A DNA stretch of 64,000 bases, taken from assembly GCA_964571235.1 (NCBI GenBank), contig CAZNAI010000003.1, forward strand, positions 62,001-126,000. Reading direction: 5' to 3'. Below, piece by piece: positions 24,112 through 33,101 of the stretch. A program made the position numbers and the translations under genes. Source of the stretch: JACRAV01 sp964571235 (lineage in GTDB: Bacteria; Zixibacteria; MSB-5A5; GN15; FEB-12). The notes beneath the pieces were generated by a model. That model saw nothing but the letters and a program-made list of their open reading frames with translations, searched no databases and was not told the origin of the DNA. Each line of letters begins with the position of its first letter. Within the stretch, counting starts at the first letter, position 1.

Positions 24112-26961
24112 ATGGCCGGCAATGGAAATAAATACCAGCAATACCGCGACTTCCTGTTCGTTAAAGGAGCGCGGGAACACAATCTCAAAAACATCGATGT
24201 CAAAATCCCGCGCAATACCCTGACGGTTATCACCGGTCTTTCCGGTTCCGGCAAGAGTTCGCTGGCCTTTGACACTATCTACGCCGAGGGTCAGCGGCGC
24301 TATGTCGAATCGCTCTCGGCCTACGCCCGTCAGTTTTTGGGATTGATGGAAAAACCGGATGTCGACTTAATCGAGGGTCTTTCCCCCGCCATCTCCATTG
24401 AACAAAAAGGCGTGGTTAAGAATCCCCGTTCGACTGTCGGCACGATCACAGAAATTTACGACTACCTCCGTTTGCTTTTTGCCCGTATCGGCGTGCCCCA
24501 CTGTGTGAAATGCGGCCAGCCGATCACCCAGCAAACCGCCGAACAAATTGTCGATTCAGTGTTGACCTATGAAGAAGGGACCCGCCTGATTGTGTTGGCG
24601 CCATTGGTGCGCGGCAAGAAAGGGGAACATCAGGAGATCATCGATGAGGCCCGTCGCGAAGGGTATGTCCGCCTGCGCGTCGACGGCGAGATTGTCGAGT
24701 CTGATTCTGTCCCCAAACTCGCGAAAAACGTCAAGCACACGATTGAAGCAGTCGTCGACCGCTTGGTAGTTCAGGACAAATCGAAATCGCGTTTGGCCGA
24801 TTCGGTCGAGACGGCCCTGCGCATGGCGGGCGGGACAGTCATCATCAATATCAAAAATCAGGATCTGCTTTTTTCCGAGCAGTTCGCCTGTCTGAATTGC
24901 AATATCAGTTACGAAGAACCGACTCCGCGCCTTTTCTCGTTTAACTCGCCGTTTGGTGCGTGCAAAGTGTGCGACGGCCTCGGTCAGAAAATGGAAATCG
25001 CCCCTGAGCTGATTATCCAAAATCCTTCGCTGTCGATCAACGAGGGCGCCATTCACCCGTGGGGTGGCGCGGAAATGTCGAACTGGTACCGGTACCGTCT
25101 GCGCGGTCTGGCCAATCACTTCAATTTCAAATTCAGTACGCCGTTCAATAAGCTGTCTGAAAAAGTGCAGAAACTCATCCTCCACGGCTCAAGCGAAGAG
25201 ATTACTTTTGAATACGAGCATGCCTCCGGTTCGGGCCACGGCTCTGGTGTTTACCAGTCTACTTTCGAGGGTGTGATCCCGCACCTTGAGCGTCGGTACA
25301 AACAGACCGAATCGGACGGTGTGCGCCAGTGGATCGAGAATTACATGACTGTCTCGCAGTGCCCTGCCTGCAAAGGAGCGCGACTTCGTCCAGAGGCGCT
25401 GGCCGTCATTATCGACCGCGAGACAATTGATTCGGTGGTCGATATGTCGATCCGTCGCTCACGTGAATTTTTCAAATCGATCTCGCTAACCAAACGCCAG
25501 CAGACAATCGCCAAACAGATTCTCAAAGAAATCAACGAACGCCTCGGCTTTCTCTGCGATGTTGGCCTGGATTATCTCACCCTCGGTCGCGCGGCGGCGA
25601 CACTTTCGGGCGGCGAGGCCCAGCGGATTCGTCTGGCTACTCAGATCGGTTCGCGACTGGTGGGTGTGCTGTACATTCTGGACGAACCCTCGATTGGCCT
25701 ACACCAACGCGACAATCAGAAACTCCTGCGCACGCTCATTGAATTGCGCGATATCGGAAACACGGTTCTGGTCGTCGAACACGACCGCGACACTATCGAA
25801 CAAGCCGACTATGTCTTCGACCTTGGTCCAGGCGCCGGTATCCACGGCGGCCAGATTATCGCCTCCGGCACACCGGCCGAGATAAAAGCCAATCGAAAAT
25901 CGATCACCGGCCAATACCTCGCGGGAACGAAAACAATCGCGGTCCCCGCCGAACGCCGCGCCCCCAACGGCAAGAAGATCAAACTGATCGGGGCGTCTGG
26001 CAATAATCTCAAAACTGTCGACGCTGAAATTCCGCTCGGGACATTTGTCGCAGTCACGGGTGTTTCCGGTTCCGGCAAATCGACTTTGATCAACGAAACG
26101 CTCTATCGTATTCTGGCGCGGCACTTTTATGCCTCGCGCACCATGCCGTTGGCGCATAAATCTATCGACGGCGTCGAGCATATCGACAAAGTCATTGATA
26201 TCGATCAATCGCCTATCGGCCGCACACCGCGCTCCAACCCGGCGACCTACACCGGCCTGTTCACGCACATTCGCGACCTGTACGCCTCACTGCCTGATTC
26301 CAAGGCCCGTGCTTTTGGGCCGGGACGATTCTCGTTTAACGTCAAAGGGGGACGGTGCGAAGCGTGCGAAGGTGACGGCATCATCAAAATCGAAATGCAC
26401 TTTTTGCCCGATGTCTATATCCCCTGCGAGGTCTGCAAAGGGAAACGCTACAACCGTGAAACGCTGGCGGTGACATTCAAGGGCAAGTCAATCGCCGACG
26501 TTCTGGACATGACCGTCGAAGAAGCGCTCAACTTTTTTGAAAATGTCCCGCGCATCAAAAAGAAACTGCTCACGCTCGCCAATGTCGGTCTTGGGTATAT
26601 TCATCTGGGCCAGCAGGCGACTACTCTTTCCGGCGGCGAGGCTCAGCGAGTCAAACTAGCGACCGAACTTTCCAAACTAGCCACTGGCCGCACATTGTAC
26701 ATCCTCGACGAACCAACCACCGGCCTGCACTTTGAAGATATCCGTATGTTGTTAGGCGTGCTCAACGAACTGGTCGACCGCGGCAACACCGTGGTGGTGA
26801 TCGAACACAACCTCGACGTTATCAAAACCGCCGACTGGATAATCGATATCGGCCCGGAGGGTGGCGACGAAGGCGGCCGCATCATCGCTGTCGGCACCCC
26901 GGAAGATGTGGCAAAGGTTAAGGGCTCGTACACCGGGGAGTTTTTGAAGAAGGAGTTGTAA
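24112..26961 (+). CDS. uvrA: excinuclease ABC subunit A
   Basis: 949 residues. Two ABC ATPase units: Walker A 'GLSGSGKSS' (about 42-50) and 'GVSGSGKST', each with the signature LSGGEAQR. Two zinc sites: 'CVKCGQ' and 'CLNC...CKVCDG' in the first half, 'CEACEGDG...CEVCKGKRY' in the second. UvrA recognises damaged DNA and loads UvrB in nucleotide excision repair. The ATG at 24112 has GGAG seven bases upstream; 18 upstream codons are open but not supported. A methyltransferase gene follows after nine bases. Confidence 0.97.
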   Translation: MAGNGNKYQQYRDFLFVKGAREHNLKNIDVKIPRNTLTVITGLSGSGKSSLAFDTIYAEGQRRYVESLSAYARQFLGLMEKPDVDLIEGLSPAISIEQKGVVKNPRSTVGTITEIYDYLRLLFARIGVPHCVKCGQPITQQTAEQIVDSVLTYEEGTRLIVLAPLVRGKKGEHQEIIDEARREGYVRLRVDGEIVESDSVPKLAKNVKHTIEAVVDRLVVQDKSKSRLADSVETALRMAGGTVIINIKNQDLLFSEQFACLNCNISYEEPTPRLFSFNSPFGACKVCDGLGQKMEIAPELIIQNPSLSINEGAIHPWGGAEMSNWYRYRLRGLANHFNFKFSTPFNKLSEKVQKLILHGSSEEITFEYEHASGSGHGSGVYQSTFEGVIPHLERRYKQTESDGVRQWIENYMTVSQCPACKGARLRPEALAVIIDRETIDSVVDMSIRRSREFFKSISLTKRQQTIAKQILKEINERLGFLCDVGLDYLTLGRAAATLSGGEAQRIRLATQIGSRLVGVLYILDEPSIGLHQRDNQKLLRTLIELRDIGNTVLVVEHDRDTIEQADYVFDLGPGAGIHGGQIIASGTPAEIKANRKSITGQYLAGTKTIAVPAERRAPNGKKIKLIGASGNNLKTVDAEIPLGTFVAVTGVSGSGKSTLINETLYRILARHFYASRTMPLAHKSIDGVEHIDKVIDIDQSPIGRTPRSNPATYTGLFTHIRDLYASLPDSKARAFGPGRFSFNVKGGRCEACEGDGIIKIEMHFLPDVYIPCEVCKGKRYNRETLAVTFKGKSIADVLDMTVEEALNFFENVPRIKKKLLTLANVGLGYIHLGQQATTLSGGEAQRVKLATELSKLATGRTLYILDEPTTGLHFEDIRMLLGVLNELVDRGNTVVVIEHNLDVIKTADWIIDIGPEGGDEGGRIIAVGTPEDVAKVKGSYTGEFLKKEL

Positions 26962-26970
26962 GCTTCCCCC

Positions 26971-27813
26971 ATGCCCTCCCCCTACTCCCTCCCCCAAATC
27001 TACGACATCGCCTTTGATTTTCGCGACGTACCCGGCGAGTGCGATTTTCTTTTGAAAGTCGCAGGCGATCAACTCGGCCGACCGGTCCGCTCCGCTATCG
27101 AACTTGCCTGCGGCCCCGCATACCATGTCCGCGAGTTCGCGCGACGAAACCTGATTTCCCACGGCCTTGACAACTCTCCCGAAATGGTGACCTATGCAAA
27201 TGAGCTAATTACGCGAGAAAAACTCGACGCCAAAATTTTTCTCGGAGACATGCGCAACTGGCAATCCGATCAGAAATACGACCTCGCTTATATCCTGATC
27301 GCATCGTTCGCCCATCTGTTGACCAACCGCGACATCCTCGACCATCTCAACTGTGTGGCCGACATGCTCACGGACGACGGCCTCTACATCATCTCCACTG
27401 CCCACCCGCGCGACTTCTGGCACGAGGCACACAGCGCTACGACCGACTCGGGTAACGTGCCGTCGGGCGTCCTCAAAGGGCGGCCCGATTTGGCTGACGA
27501 CACCTCGTGGACTCAATCTCGCGACGGCTTCACTGTCACCACCAACTGGGGCGGAACGAATCAGCAGTTCGATCCGCTCACTGAGATTGACGACGTTGTT
27601 ATTTCTTTTGACGTAGAGCACAACGGCCAGACCACTCGCCATGAATTTCCGACCCAGCTCCGCCGCTTGTCATTTCAGATCTTCATGGCATTGGTGCAAT
27701 TGTCGGGAAGATTTGCGGTGGTCGATATGTACGGTGATTTCGATCTCGACACAAAGTTATCCAACGACCCCGCCTCTGTCCGTTTCGTGCCGGTTCTCAA
27801 AAAACTGTCGTAA
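26971..27813 (+). CDS. class I SAM-dependent methyltransferase
   Basis: 280 residues with SAM loop 'AIELACGPAYHVREFARR' (residues 45-62), 'SHGLDNSPEMVTYA' and 'KYDLAYILIASFAHLLTNRDILDHLNCVADMLTDDGLYI'. The C-terminal part is beta-rich ('WGGTNQQFDPLTEIDDVVISFDVEHNGQTTRHEF'), as in the gene at 6412-7173, so the two may be distant relatives. Substrate unknown; transcribed with uvrA. Confidence 0.85.
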   Translation: MPSPYSLPQIYDIAFDFRDVPGECDFLLKVAGDQLGRPVRSAIELACGPAYHVREFARRNLISHGLDNSPEMVTYANELITREKLDAKIFLGDMRNWQSDQKYDLAYILIASFAHLLTNRDILDHLNCVADMLTDDGLYIISTAHPRDFWHEAHSATTDSGNVPSGVLKGRPDLADDTSWTQSRDGFTVTTNWGGTNQQFDPLTEIDDVVISFDVEHNGQTTRHEFPTQLRRLSFQIFMALVQLSGRFAVVDMYGDFDLDTKLSNDPASVRFVPVLKKLS

Positions 27814-28308
27814 CAAATCCTTCTCCCTTTGGGAGAAGGTGCGCTTCGCGAAGGGCGGATGAGGGGTGTACAATTATCACGTTTGTAGAGCGGGTTCGTC
27901 TTTGAACCCGCCTCTCTTCTTTCGTTCGTAGGTCAATCCCGGCCGCCAACGGCGGATCGGGGTTGACATGCAGTATCAAAAGAAGATGTCACCCGCGAAG
28001 ACGCGAGTGACCTACGAAGAGTTATGGTTTAGCACTCGTAGGGCGGGAGCCCTTCGCACTCGCCTTGTCATCGCGAATGTATGAACAAACATGGCAGGAG
28101 CACGGGGCTCCTGCCCTACTTGAATTTCCAATTTGTAAATACACTCCAAATACAAAGCGGCGAAGCCCCCAGGCTCGCGGCCCAGCCGCGCGGCGAAGGC
28201 CCAAGGCCGTCACCCTGCGACAAAACGCCGCCGCAGAAAACTGCGGCGGCGTAGTAGACCCGGGGTACCGCGTGGACAGCATCCCGTCCAGGAGCGATTC
28301 CGGTCGTT
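27814..28308. repeat. 495-base intergenic block of hairpin elements
   Basis: No gene is seen. Elements: CCTTCTCCC-TTT-GGGAGAAGG (27829-27849, downstream of the methyltransferase, no T-tract); GTAGAGCGGGTTC...GAACCCGC (27885-27912); GTAGGTCAATCCC...GGGGTTGACAT (27928-27969); GATGTCACCCGCG-AAGA-CGCGAGTGACCTAC (27985-28015); and a GC-rich palindromic stretch at 28140-28270. The third and fourth recur together, in the same order, at 57193-57284. Confidence 0.85.
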
Positions 28309-28839
28309 CTAGTTCTTGGAGATCTCGGGGGCGTCTTTTTCCGAGGCCAGTTTCAGTTTCGGCAATCCCACATCGCGACGGATCAACTCAACATAGTCAC
28401 CGAGCAATCGATATTTGTAACTGAACGCGTCCGACTTGGCGATCGATTCGACCAATAGCCGCTTGACATTGACCGCTGAGCGGAGAAACTCAACCGAATC
28501 GTTAAGCGAACTGGCGCCTGAATCAACTTTGGCAAAGGAGGCATCAGTCGACTGCTCACGCTGGGGAGCGCTGGCCAGAATTTTCATAAGGCGTTCGCGC
28601 GATTGATTTAAGTCGATCGTCAACAGGCGTAGAATTTGTTTTTCAAGATCATGTGATTCGCTGTCGCTTCCAGTTAACACCGACTGGTACCACTCTTCCA
28701 TTAAGAAGGTAACTGAGTCAGCCGTCGCAACCGGAGCCGTCGATTGGACGGTGTCTCCTTTGAGGTCTTTTTCTTCGGCCTGGGCTATCCCCAAACCCAC
28801 AACAAGCAACATCCCTGACAACCATGCGTATTTCTTCAT
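28309..28839 (-). CDS. secreted hypothetical protein
   Basis: 176 residues with a signal peptide ('MKKYAWLSGMLLVVGLGIAQAEE') and a helical body ('HDLEKQILRLLTIDLNQSRERLMKILA', 'SVEFLRSAVNVKRLLVESI'). No family is recognised. The ATG at 28839 is the start of the signal peptide; 14 more codons upstream are open. The TPR gene lies upstream on the same strand. Confidence 0.75.
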   Translation of the reverse strand: MKKYAWLSGMLLVVGLGIAQAEEKDLKGDTVQSTAPVATADSVTFLMEEWYQSVLTGSDSESHDLEKQILRLLTIDLNQSRERLMKILASAPQREQSTDASFAKVDSGASSLNDSVEFLRSAVNVKRLLVESIAKSDAFSYKYRLLGDYVELIRRDVGLPKLKLASEKDAPEISKN

Positions 28840-29028
28840 ACTGTTGTTCCCTCTGTTTCCTTCTCTCCTGCCCAGGAACAACTCAAGAACCGTGCCCGAT
28901 GGTCAAACCTACCGCCCGCCAATAAGTTCAGCACATCGCGTCCGGGACAAATGATAAGGGATACCCGCCACTGTATGGGATGAGCCCCATACCTGTACGA
29001 GAGTCGATGAAATTGGACTAGTGGGAGG

Positions 29029-30036
29029 CTATTTCTTGCGCGATTGCTCAACCGAGTCGGCAACCCTTCGGTTGTCCTGCTTGGTCTTTTGCATTTCAAT
29101 CAGCGCAAGCATCTGATAGCCGAGCGTCGAGTCAACGTGAAAGAGCTTATACAGAATCGTGTCGGCGCGGGCAAACTGCCGGGTTAGCGCGGCGGTCGCG
29201 CCGAGTGATATCCACGCCGGATAGAAGTTTGAGTCTACCTTAATCGCTTTTTCAAAGTACGGCTGAGCGGCGACGAACTTCTCTTTCTGAGCCAGTAGGA
29301 GCCCCATCGCCTGTAAACACTCTTTGTATCCCGGCCTCAGTTCAATTGCTTTTTGGAAGTTCTTTTCGGCCGCCTCAAAGTCGCCCCGTTGGCGCTTGGC
29401 CGTGCCTAGAAAATAGAAAAGCTCCGCGGTTTCTCCCCCCAGCTCCACACTTTTCTCGAAGTAAACAACCGCACTGTCGTACTTTTTGTCTGCCGCAAAG
29501 CAATTGCCGATCAGAAAGCTCGGCAGAGGATTCGTGGGCGATAGCGTCTGTGCACGTTGAAGATTGGGCAGGGCTTTCTGGAGCCGGCCGATCTTGAGCA
29601 GTTCCCCACCCAATCCGGTCAGATAGATGGCTGAGTTTGAATCAGCCGCTACCGCCATCTCGAAATACCGGATTGCGTCGGTCGGACGGTCCAAATTTGA
29701 GTATATCGCTCCGAGGTTATTGCAAGTTTCTGGGTCGTTTGGTTTGAGTCGGTCGGCTTTCTCAAGATAGACCCGTGCCTGATCGTTCCGGCCGGTGGCG
29801 CCGTACGCCGCGCCAAGATTTCGCAAGGCGGTCAGATTCACCGAATCGAGCCGTAGAGCGGCGGCCAGATACGGAATCGCTTCGTTGTACTGCCCTTTTT
29901 TGAGCGTCGATCCCCCCAAGCTCAGATAAATCTCAAGCGAGTCATTCGGTCCGGCCGTCACTGCTCCCCGACCGATCACCAGACAAATCGCCGTCAATAG
30001 GACTTGAAAGAATGTGGTTCTCTTGAGTTTCATCAT
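29029..30036 (-). CDS. TPR-repeat protein with signal peptide
   Basis: 335 residues. An N-terminal signal or anchor ('FFQVLLTAICLVIGRGAVTAG') is followed by about eight tetratricopeptide repeats with the usual small/large residue pattern, e.g. 'ALRNLGAAYGATGRNDQARVYLEKADRLKPNDPETCNNLGAIYSNLDRPTDAIRYFEMAV'. It is a periplasmic protein-protein interaction scaffold; the partner is unknown. The second of the two adjacent ATGs (M15 of the longest frame) is used because the signal begins there. Confidence 0.9.
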   Translation of the reverse strand: MMKLKRTTFFQVLLTAICLVIGRGAVTAGPNDSLEIYLSLGGSTLKKGQYNEAIPYLAAALRLDSVNLTALRNLGAAYGATGRNDQARVYLEKADRLKPNDPETCNNLGAIYSNLDRPTDAIRYFEMAVAADSNSAIYLTGLGGELLKIGRLQKALPNLQRAQTLSPTNPLPSFLIGNCFAADKKYDSAVVYFEKSVELGGETAELFYFLGTAKRQRGDFEAAEKNFQKAIELRPGYKECLQAMGLLLAQKEKFVAAQPYFEKAIKVDSNFYPAWISLGATAALTRQFARADTILYKLFHVDSTLGYQMLALIEMQKTKQDNRRVADSVEQSRKK

Positions 30037-30188
30037 CGTTGCTTGTACACGAAAATTGGTTTTTCGACCACTGTCCACCGCCGCTCTGGCTATGAGGACA
30101 CTACATATATACCGGTTGTTCGGAATCAGTGCAATACAGAGTACCGTGGAAGATCACGATATTGACGCAGAACCTAACAGGCTCGGCT

Positions 30189-30860
30189 TTATGACCGGGT
30201 CCGCTTCTGCATGTGGTTGTTCACCATCGCAAACGAGAGATACTCAAGTTCCATCGACATGTTCTCGTGTCTGATATACACGTCGTCGGGGACTTTCAGA
30301 TTAATCGGCGCAAAATTCAATATCGCTTTGATCCCCGCCTTGATGACATCGTCAACGATATACTGCGCCACCGAGGCCGGCACCGCCACAATGACGACTT
30401 CGATCTTGGCATCACGAAGCTCCTGCTCTAAGGCACGGACATCCGAAACGACAATTCCCTTGTGATTTGAGCCGATCTTGCGCTGATCGTTATCGAACAA
30501 CTTGACGATCTGAAATCCTTGTCTGCTGAATTCCTTGTAGCTGACCAGGGCCGAACCGATGTTTCCGATACCAATGAGCGCCACCCGCCAGGTCCGGTCG
30601 ATCCCGAGAATAGTGGCAATCTGCGCCTTGAGTTCCTTGACCGGGTACCCCAGCCCACGAGTACCGAATGAGCCAAAAAACGACAGGTCTTTGCGTACCT
30701 GCGCGGGCGTAAGCTTCTCGCGGCGGGCCAGTTCCTTGGATGAGACAGTCTCGTAATTGTCCTTTTCCAAAAGCGATAACGCTCTGAAATACAACGATAA
30801 ACGGTGAATCGTCGATTCCGAAATACGCTTTCGGCCAAGAACCGGGAACGTGTTTTTCAA
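30189..30860 (-). CDS. rex: redox-sensing transcriptional repressor Rex
   Basis: 223 residues: N-terminal winged helix ('ISESTIHRLSLYFRALSLL', 'VSSKELARREKLTPAQVRKDLSFFGSFGTRGLGY') and a Rossmann domain with 'ALIGIGNIGSALVSY' for NAD(H). Rex leaves DNA when NADH/NAD rises and controls fermentation and respiration genes. An operator-like palindrome lies 37 bases upstream (30897-30914), so it is probably autoregulated. Confidence 0.96.
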   Translation of the reverse strand: MKNTFPVLGRKRISESTIHRLSLYFRALSLLEKDNYETVSSKELARREKLTPAQVRKDLSFFGSFGTRGLGYPVKELKAQIATILGIDRTWRVALIGIGNIGSALVSYKEFSRQGFQIVKLFDNDQRKIGSNHKGIVVSDVRALEQELRDAKIEVVIVAVPASVAQYIVDDVIKAGIKAILNFAPINLKVPDDVYIRHENMSMELEYLSFAMVNNHMQKRTRS

Positions 30861-30884
30861 GCTCAGATTTGCCTTTCGGGTAAT

Positions 30885-30914
30885 AGTATACCGTTTATGT
30901 GAAAAGCTTCACAA
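30885..30914 (-). promoter_or_regulatory. rex promoter with Rex operator
   Basis: On the minus strand TTGTGAA-GCTT-TTCACAT (30914-30897) matches the Rex consensus TTGTGAAnnnnTTCACAA except for the last base. It overlaps a -35 (TTGTGA, 30914-30909) and lies above a -10 (TATACT, 30890-30885) with 18-base spacing, so bound Rex would block the promoter. Confidence 0.8.
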
Positions 30915-31029
30915 GTACTAAAGAATACCCATTCTTCAAAATCTGTCAAGTGAAATTTGTAACTAATACAGTCCGGTATTTGCCGGCCCTATCTTCCCAT
31001 CGGCGATGTCGGCAGTCCATTTTTCCGCC

Positions 31030-32181
31030 CTAACGGACAATCAGTCGCGGGATAGCGGCCGAAAGTCGGGCCAACAGCTCATAATTGATCGTCCCTGCCT
31101 GGGCCGCCAATTGCTCCGCGGTGATCCGCTCGCGGCCATCACGGCCGATCAGGGTGACCGGGTCATGGAGTTTCACTCCCGGTATATGAGTGATATCAAC
31201 CATCATCAAGTTCATGCAGATACGCCCGCGTACCGGCGCCCGTTTCCCCTTGATCAGCACATACGATTGATTGGAAAGTGCCCGGTCGTACCCGTCGTAA
31301 TACCCGATCGGCAAAACAGCCAGTTTGGTGGGGGCGCTGGTTCGGTAGGTACATCCGTACCCGATAAACTCTCCCGCCTTGATCTGCTTTAATTGAGTCA
31401 CGCGTGTTTTCCAAGCGAGAGCCGGCTCAAACAGATCGTTGTGTCTTCCCTTCATATGAAAACTGACGTACGTCTCTTTCGACGGCCAGTGACCGTAAAG
31501 CGATATCCCCGGGCGGACCATTTCAAAGTGTGTTTTGCTAAACAAAATCATCGCCGCGGAAGACGCCGTGTGCCGAACTTTTGGGCCGATACCAAGCACC
31601 CGCAGACGCTCTACCAGTGACACAAATTGTTCAAGCTGATACTGCGCATATTCGTGAGAGGTAGTGTCTTCGATATTGGCGAAATGCGTCGAGGCGCCGA
31701 ACGGCTGTAATAACGGATACTTCTTGAATATCTTCGCAAAGGCCGGCAGTTCCTTTTCGGTGATCCCCTGTCGGTTTGTACCGGTTTCGAGCTTGATGTG
31801 TGCGCGAATTGTCTTTCCGGTCCGCTTTGATAACTTCCCAAGTCCGTTCAATGTCTCTGTATCGAAAACAACCGGCTCAATATCACGCTCGGCTACTAAA
31901 TCCAATGCAGCAAGCGAAACCGGCCCCAATAACAACAGGCGTCGACTCCATCCGTGCTCTCGGCAAACAATCGCTTCTTCGATCGAATGCACCGACAGAT
32001 AATCAACCTGCTTTGATCGAGTCAACATGCTCACGATCTGGGGCAGACCGTGGCCATAGGCGTTGGCCTTCACCGACGGCGCCAGCAGTCGTCCGCGCAC
32101 CAGTTTGGCGAGCGCTTTGACATTGCGCTCCAGCGCCGAGCGCGACAATTCTATCCAATTTAAGAGTGGTGGAGACGACAT
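31030..32181 (-). CDS. alr: alanine racemase
   Basis: 383 residues including the PLP lysine K38 in 'PSVKANAYGHG', 'IKLETGTNRQGI', 'RPGISLYG' and the catalytic-tyrosine region 'FIGYGCTYRTSAPTKLAVLPIGYYDGYDR', plus 'VRGRICMNLMMVDIT'. It makes D-alanine for peptidoglycan. The ATG at 32181 is preferred over an upstream start eight codons earlier because the conserved N-terminus begins there. Nothing else is in its transcription unit. Confidence 0.95.
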   Translation of the reverse strand: MSSPPLLNWIELSRSALERNVKALAKLVRGRLLAPSVKANAYGHGLPQIVSMLTRSKQVDYLSVHSIEEAIVCREHGWSRRLLLLGPVSLAALDLVAERDIEPVVFDTETLNGLGKLSKRTGKTIRAHIKLETGTNRQGITEKELPAFAKIFKKYPLLQPFGASTHFANIEDTTSHEYAQYQLEQFVSLVERLRVLGIGPKVRHTASSAAMILFSKTHFEMVRPGISLYGHWPSKETYVSFHMKGRHNDLFEPALAWKTRVTQLKQIKAGEFIGYGCTYRTSAPTKLAVLPIGYYDGYDRALSNQSYVLIKGKRAPVRGRICMNLMMVDITHIPGVKLHDPVTLIGRDGRERITAEQLAAQAGTINYELLARLSAAIPRLIVR

Positions 32182-32294
32182 GCCGATTTTATAGCAGAAA
32201 GCCAACGGCGAGACAAGATAAAGGTGCGGTCTGCTGAATCCCGATCTGATGGTTGAATCCGTCGGTGGCAGAGTACCATGCGCCCCGGCGCAAT

Positions 32295-33098
32295 CTATCG
32301 CAATCGTACCAATAGTCGTTCGACCGATTCCTTGCGCTGACGGGAAAGCGGAATCGATTTGCCGCTCCGAAGAGTCAGTTTGTAGTTGCCGCTCATATCC
32401 GATACCAACTCGCGAACAACTTTGAGATTCACCAGCGCTTTGCGATGCGATCGAGCAAAGAACTTTCCGATCAGCATTCGCTCCAGATTCCGAAGGCTCT
32501 CCCGAAGCATATACCGTTTATCTGCTGTATGGATCACGCTGTAATAGTCGGCCGCCTCTATCCATTCTATCTCGTCGACCGGAACATAACTTGTCCGGGC
32601 GCCGTCACGGACCGAAATTCGCATCGGTTCAGCCGACTCCGCCTGCTCAAGACCGGCCGGCGGCAATCGCGACTCATACATCTCGACCAGCCCTTTGATT
32701 TGGCGAATGAAATCGTCCTCATGTTTCTCGTTGAGGCGCTGACGTGCCCGGTCAAGTGAGTCTCTTAGCCTTTTTTCGGAGAACGGCTTTAGGAGATAAT
32801 CGACGGCGTTTATTTCAAATGCCTTCAACGCAAAGCTGTCAAAAGCGGTCACGAACACCGTCAGCGGCATTTTGTGAAGTCCGACTCTCTGCACAACTTC
32901 TATTCCTGTCAACCGTGGAAGCTGGATGTCCAGGAAAACCAAATCAATGCTTACTTCAGCAAGCAGTTTCACCGCCTCTTCACCATTGCTCGCCTCGCCG
33001 ACGATCTTCACTCGCGGCTGAGATTCAAGCATGTGCCGCAAGAGTTCCCGCGCCAACGGCTCGTCTTCAACTATTAGAGTTCGAAGGTCGCGGTCCAT
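32295..33098 (-). CDS. LytTR-family response regulator
   Basis: 267 residues: receiver domain with 'VEDEP' (residues 10-14), D57 in 'LVFLDIQLPRLTGIEV' and 'AVDYLLKPF'; then a LytTR DNA-binding domain ('VDEIEWIEAADYYSVIHTADKRYMLRESLRNLERMLIGKFFARSHRKALVNL'). The kinase gene ends four bases before it, so the two form a LytS/LytR-like pair (YehU/YehT type). Targets are not visible. Confidence 0.95.
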   Translation of the reverse strand: MDRDLRTLIVEDEPLARELLRHMLESQPRVKIVGEASNGEEAVKLLAEVSIDLVFLDIQLPRLTGIEVVQRVGLHKMPLTVFVTAFDSFALKAFEINAVDYLLKPFSEKRLRDSLDRARQRLNEKHEDDFIRQIKGLVEMYESRLPPAGLEQAESAEPMRISVRDGARTSYVPVDEIEWIEAADYYSVIHTADKRYMLRESLRNLERMLIGKFFARSHRKALVNLKVVRELVSDMSGNYKLTLRSGKSIPLSRQRKESVERLLVRLR

Positions 33099-33101
33099 AC
33101 G

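Noticed and set aside
27829..27849. CCTTCTCCC/GGGAGAAGG hairpin as a terminator of the methyltransferase gene
   Set aside because: Perfect stem but no T-run on either side; treated as a repeat.
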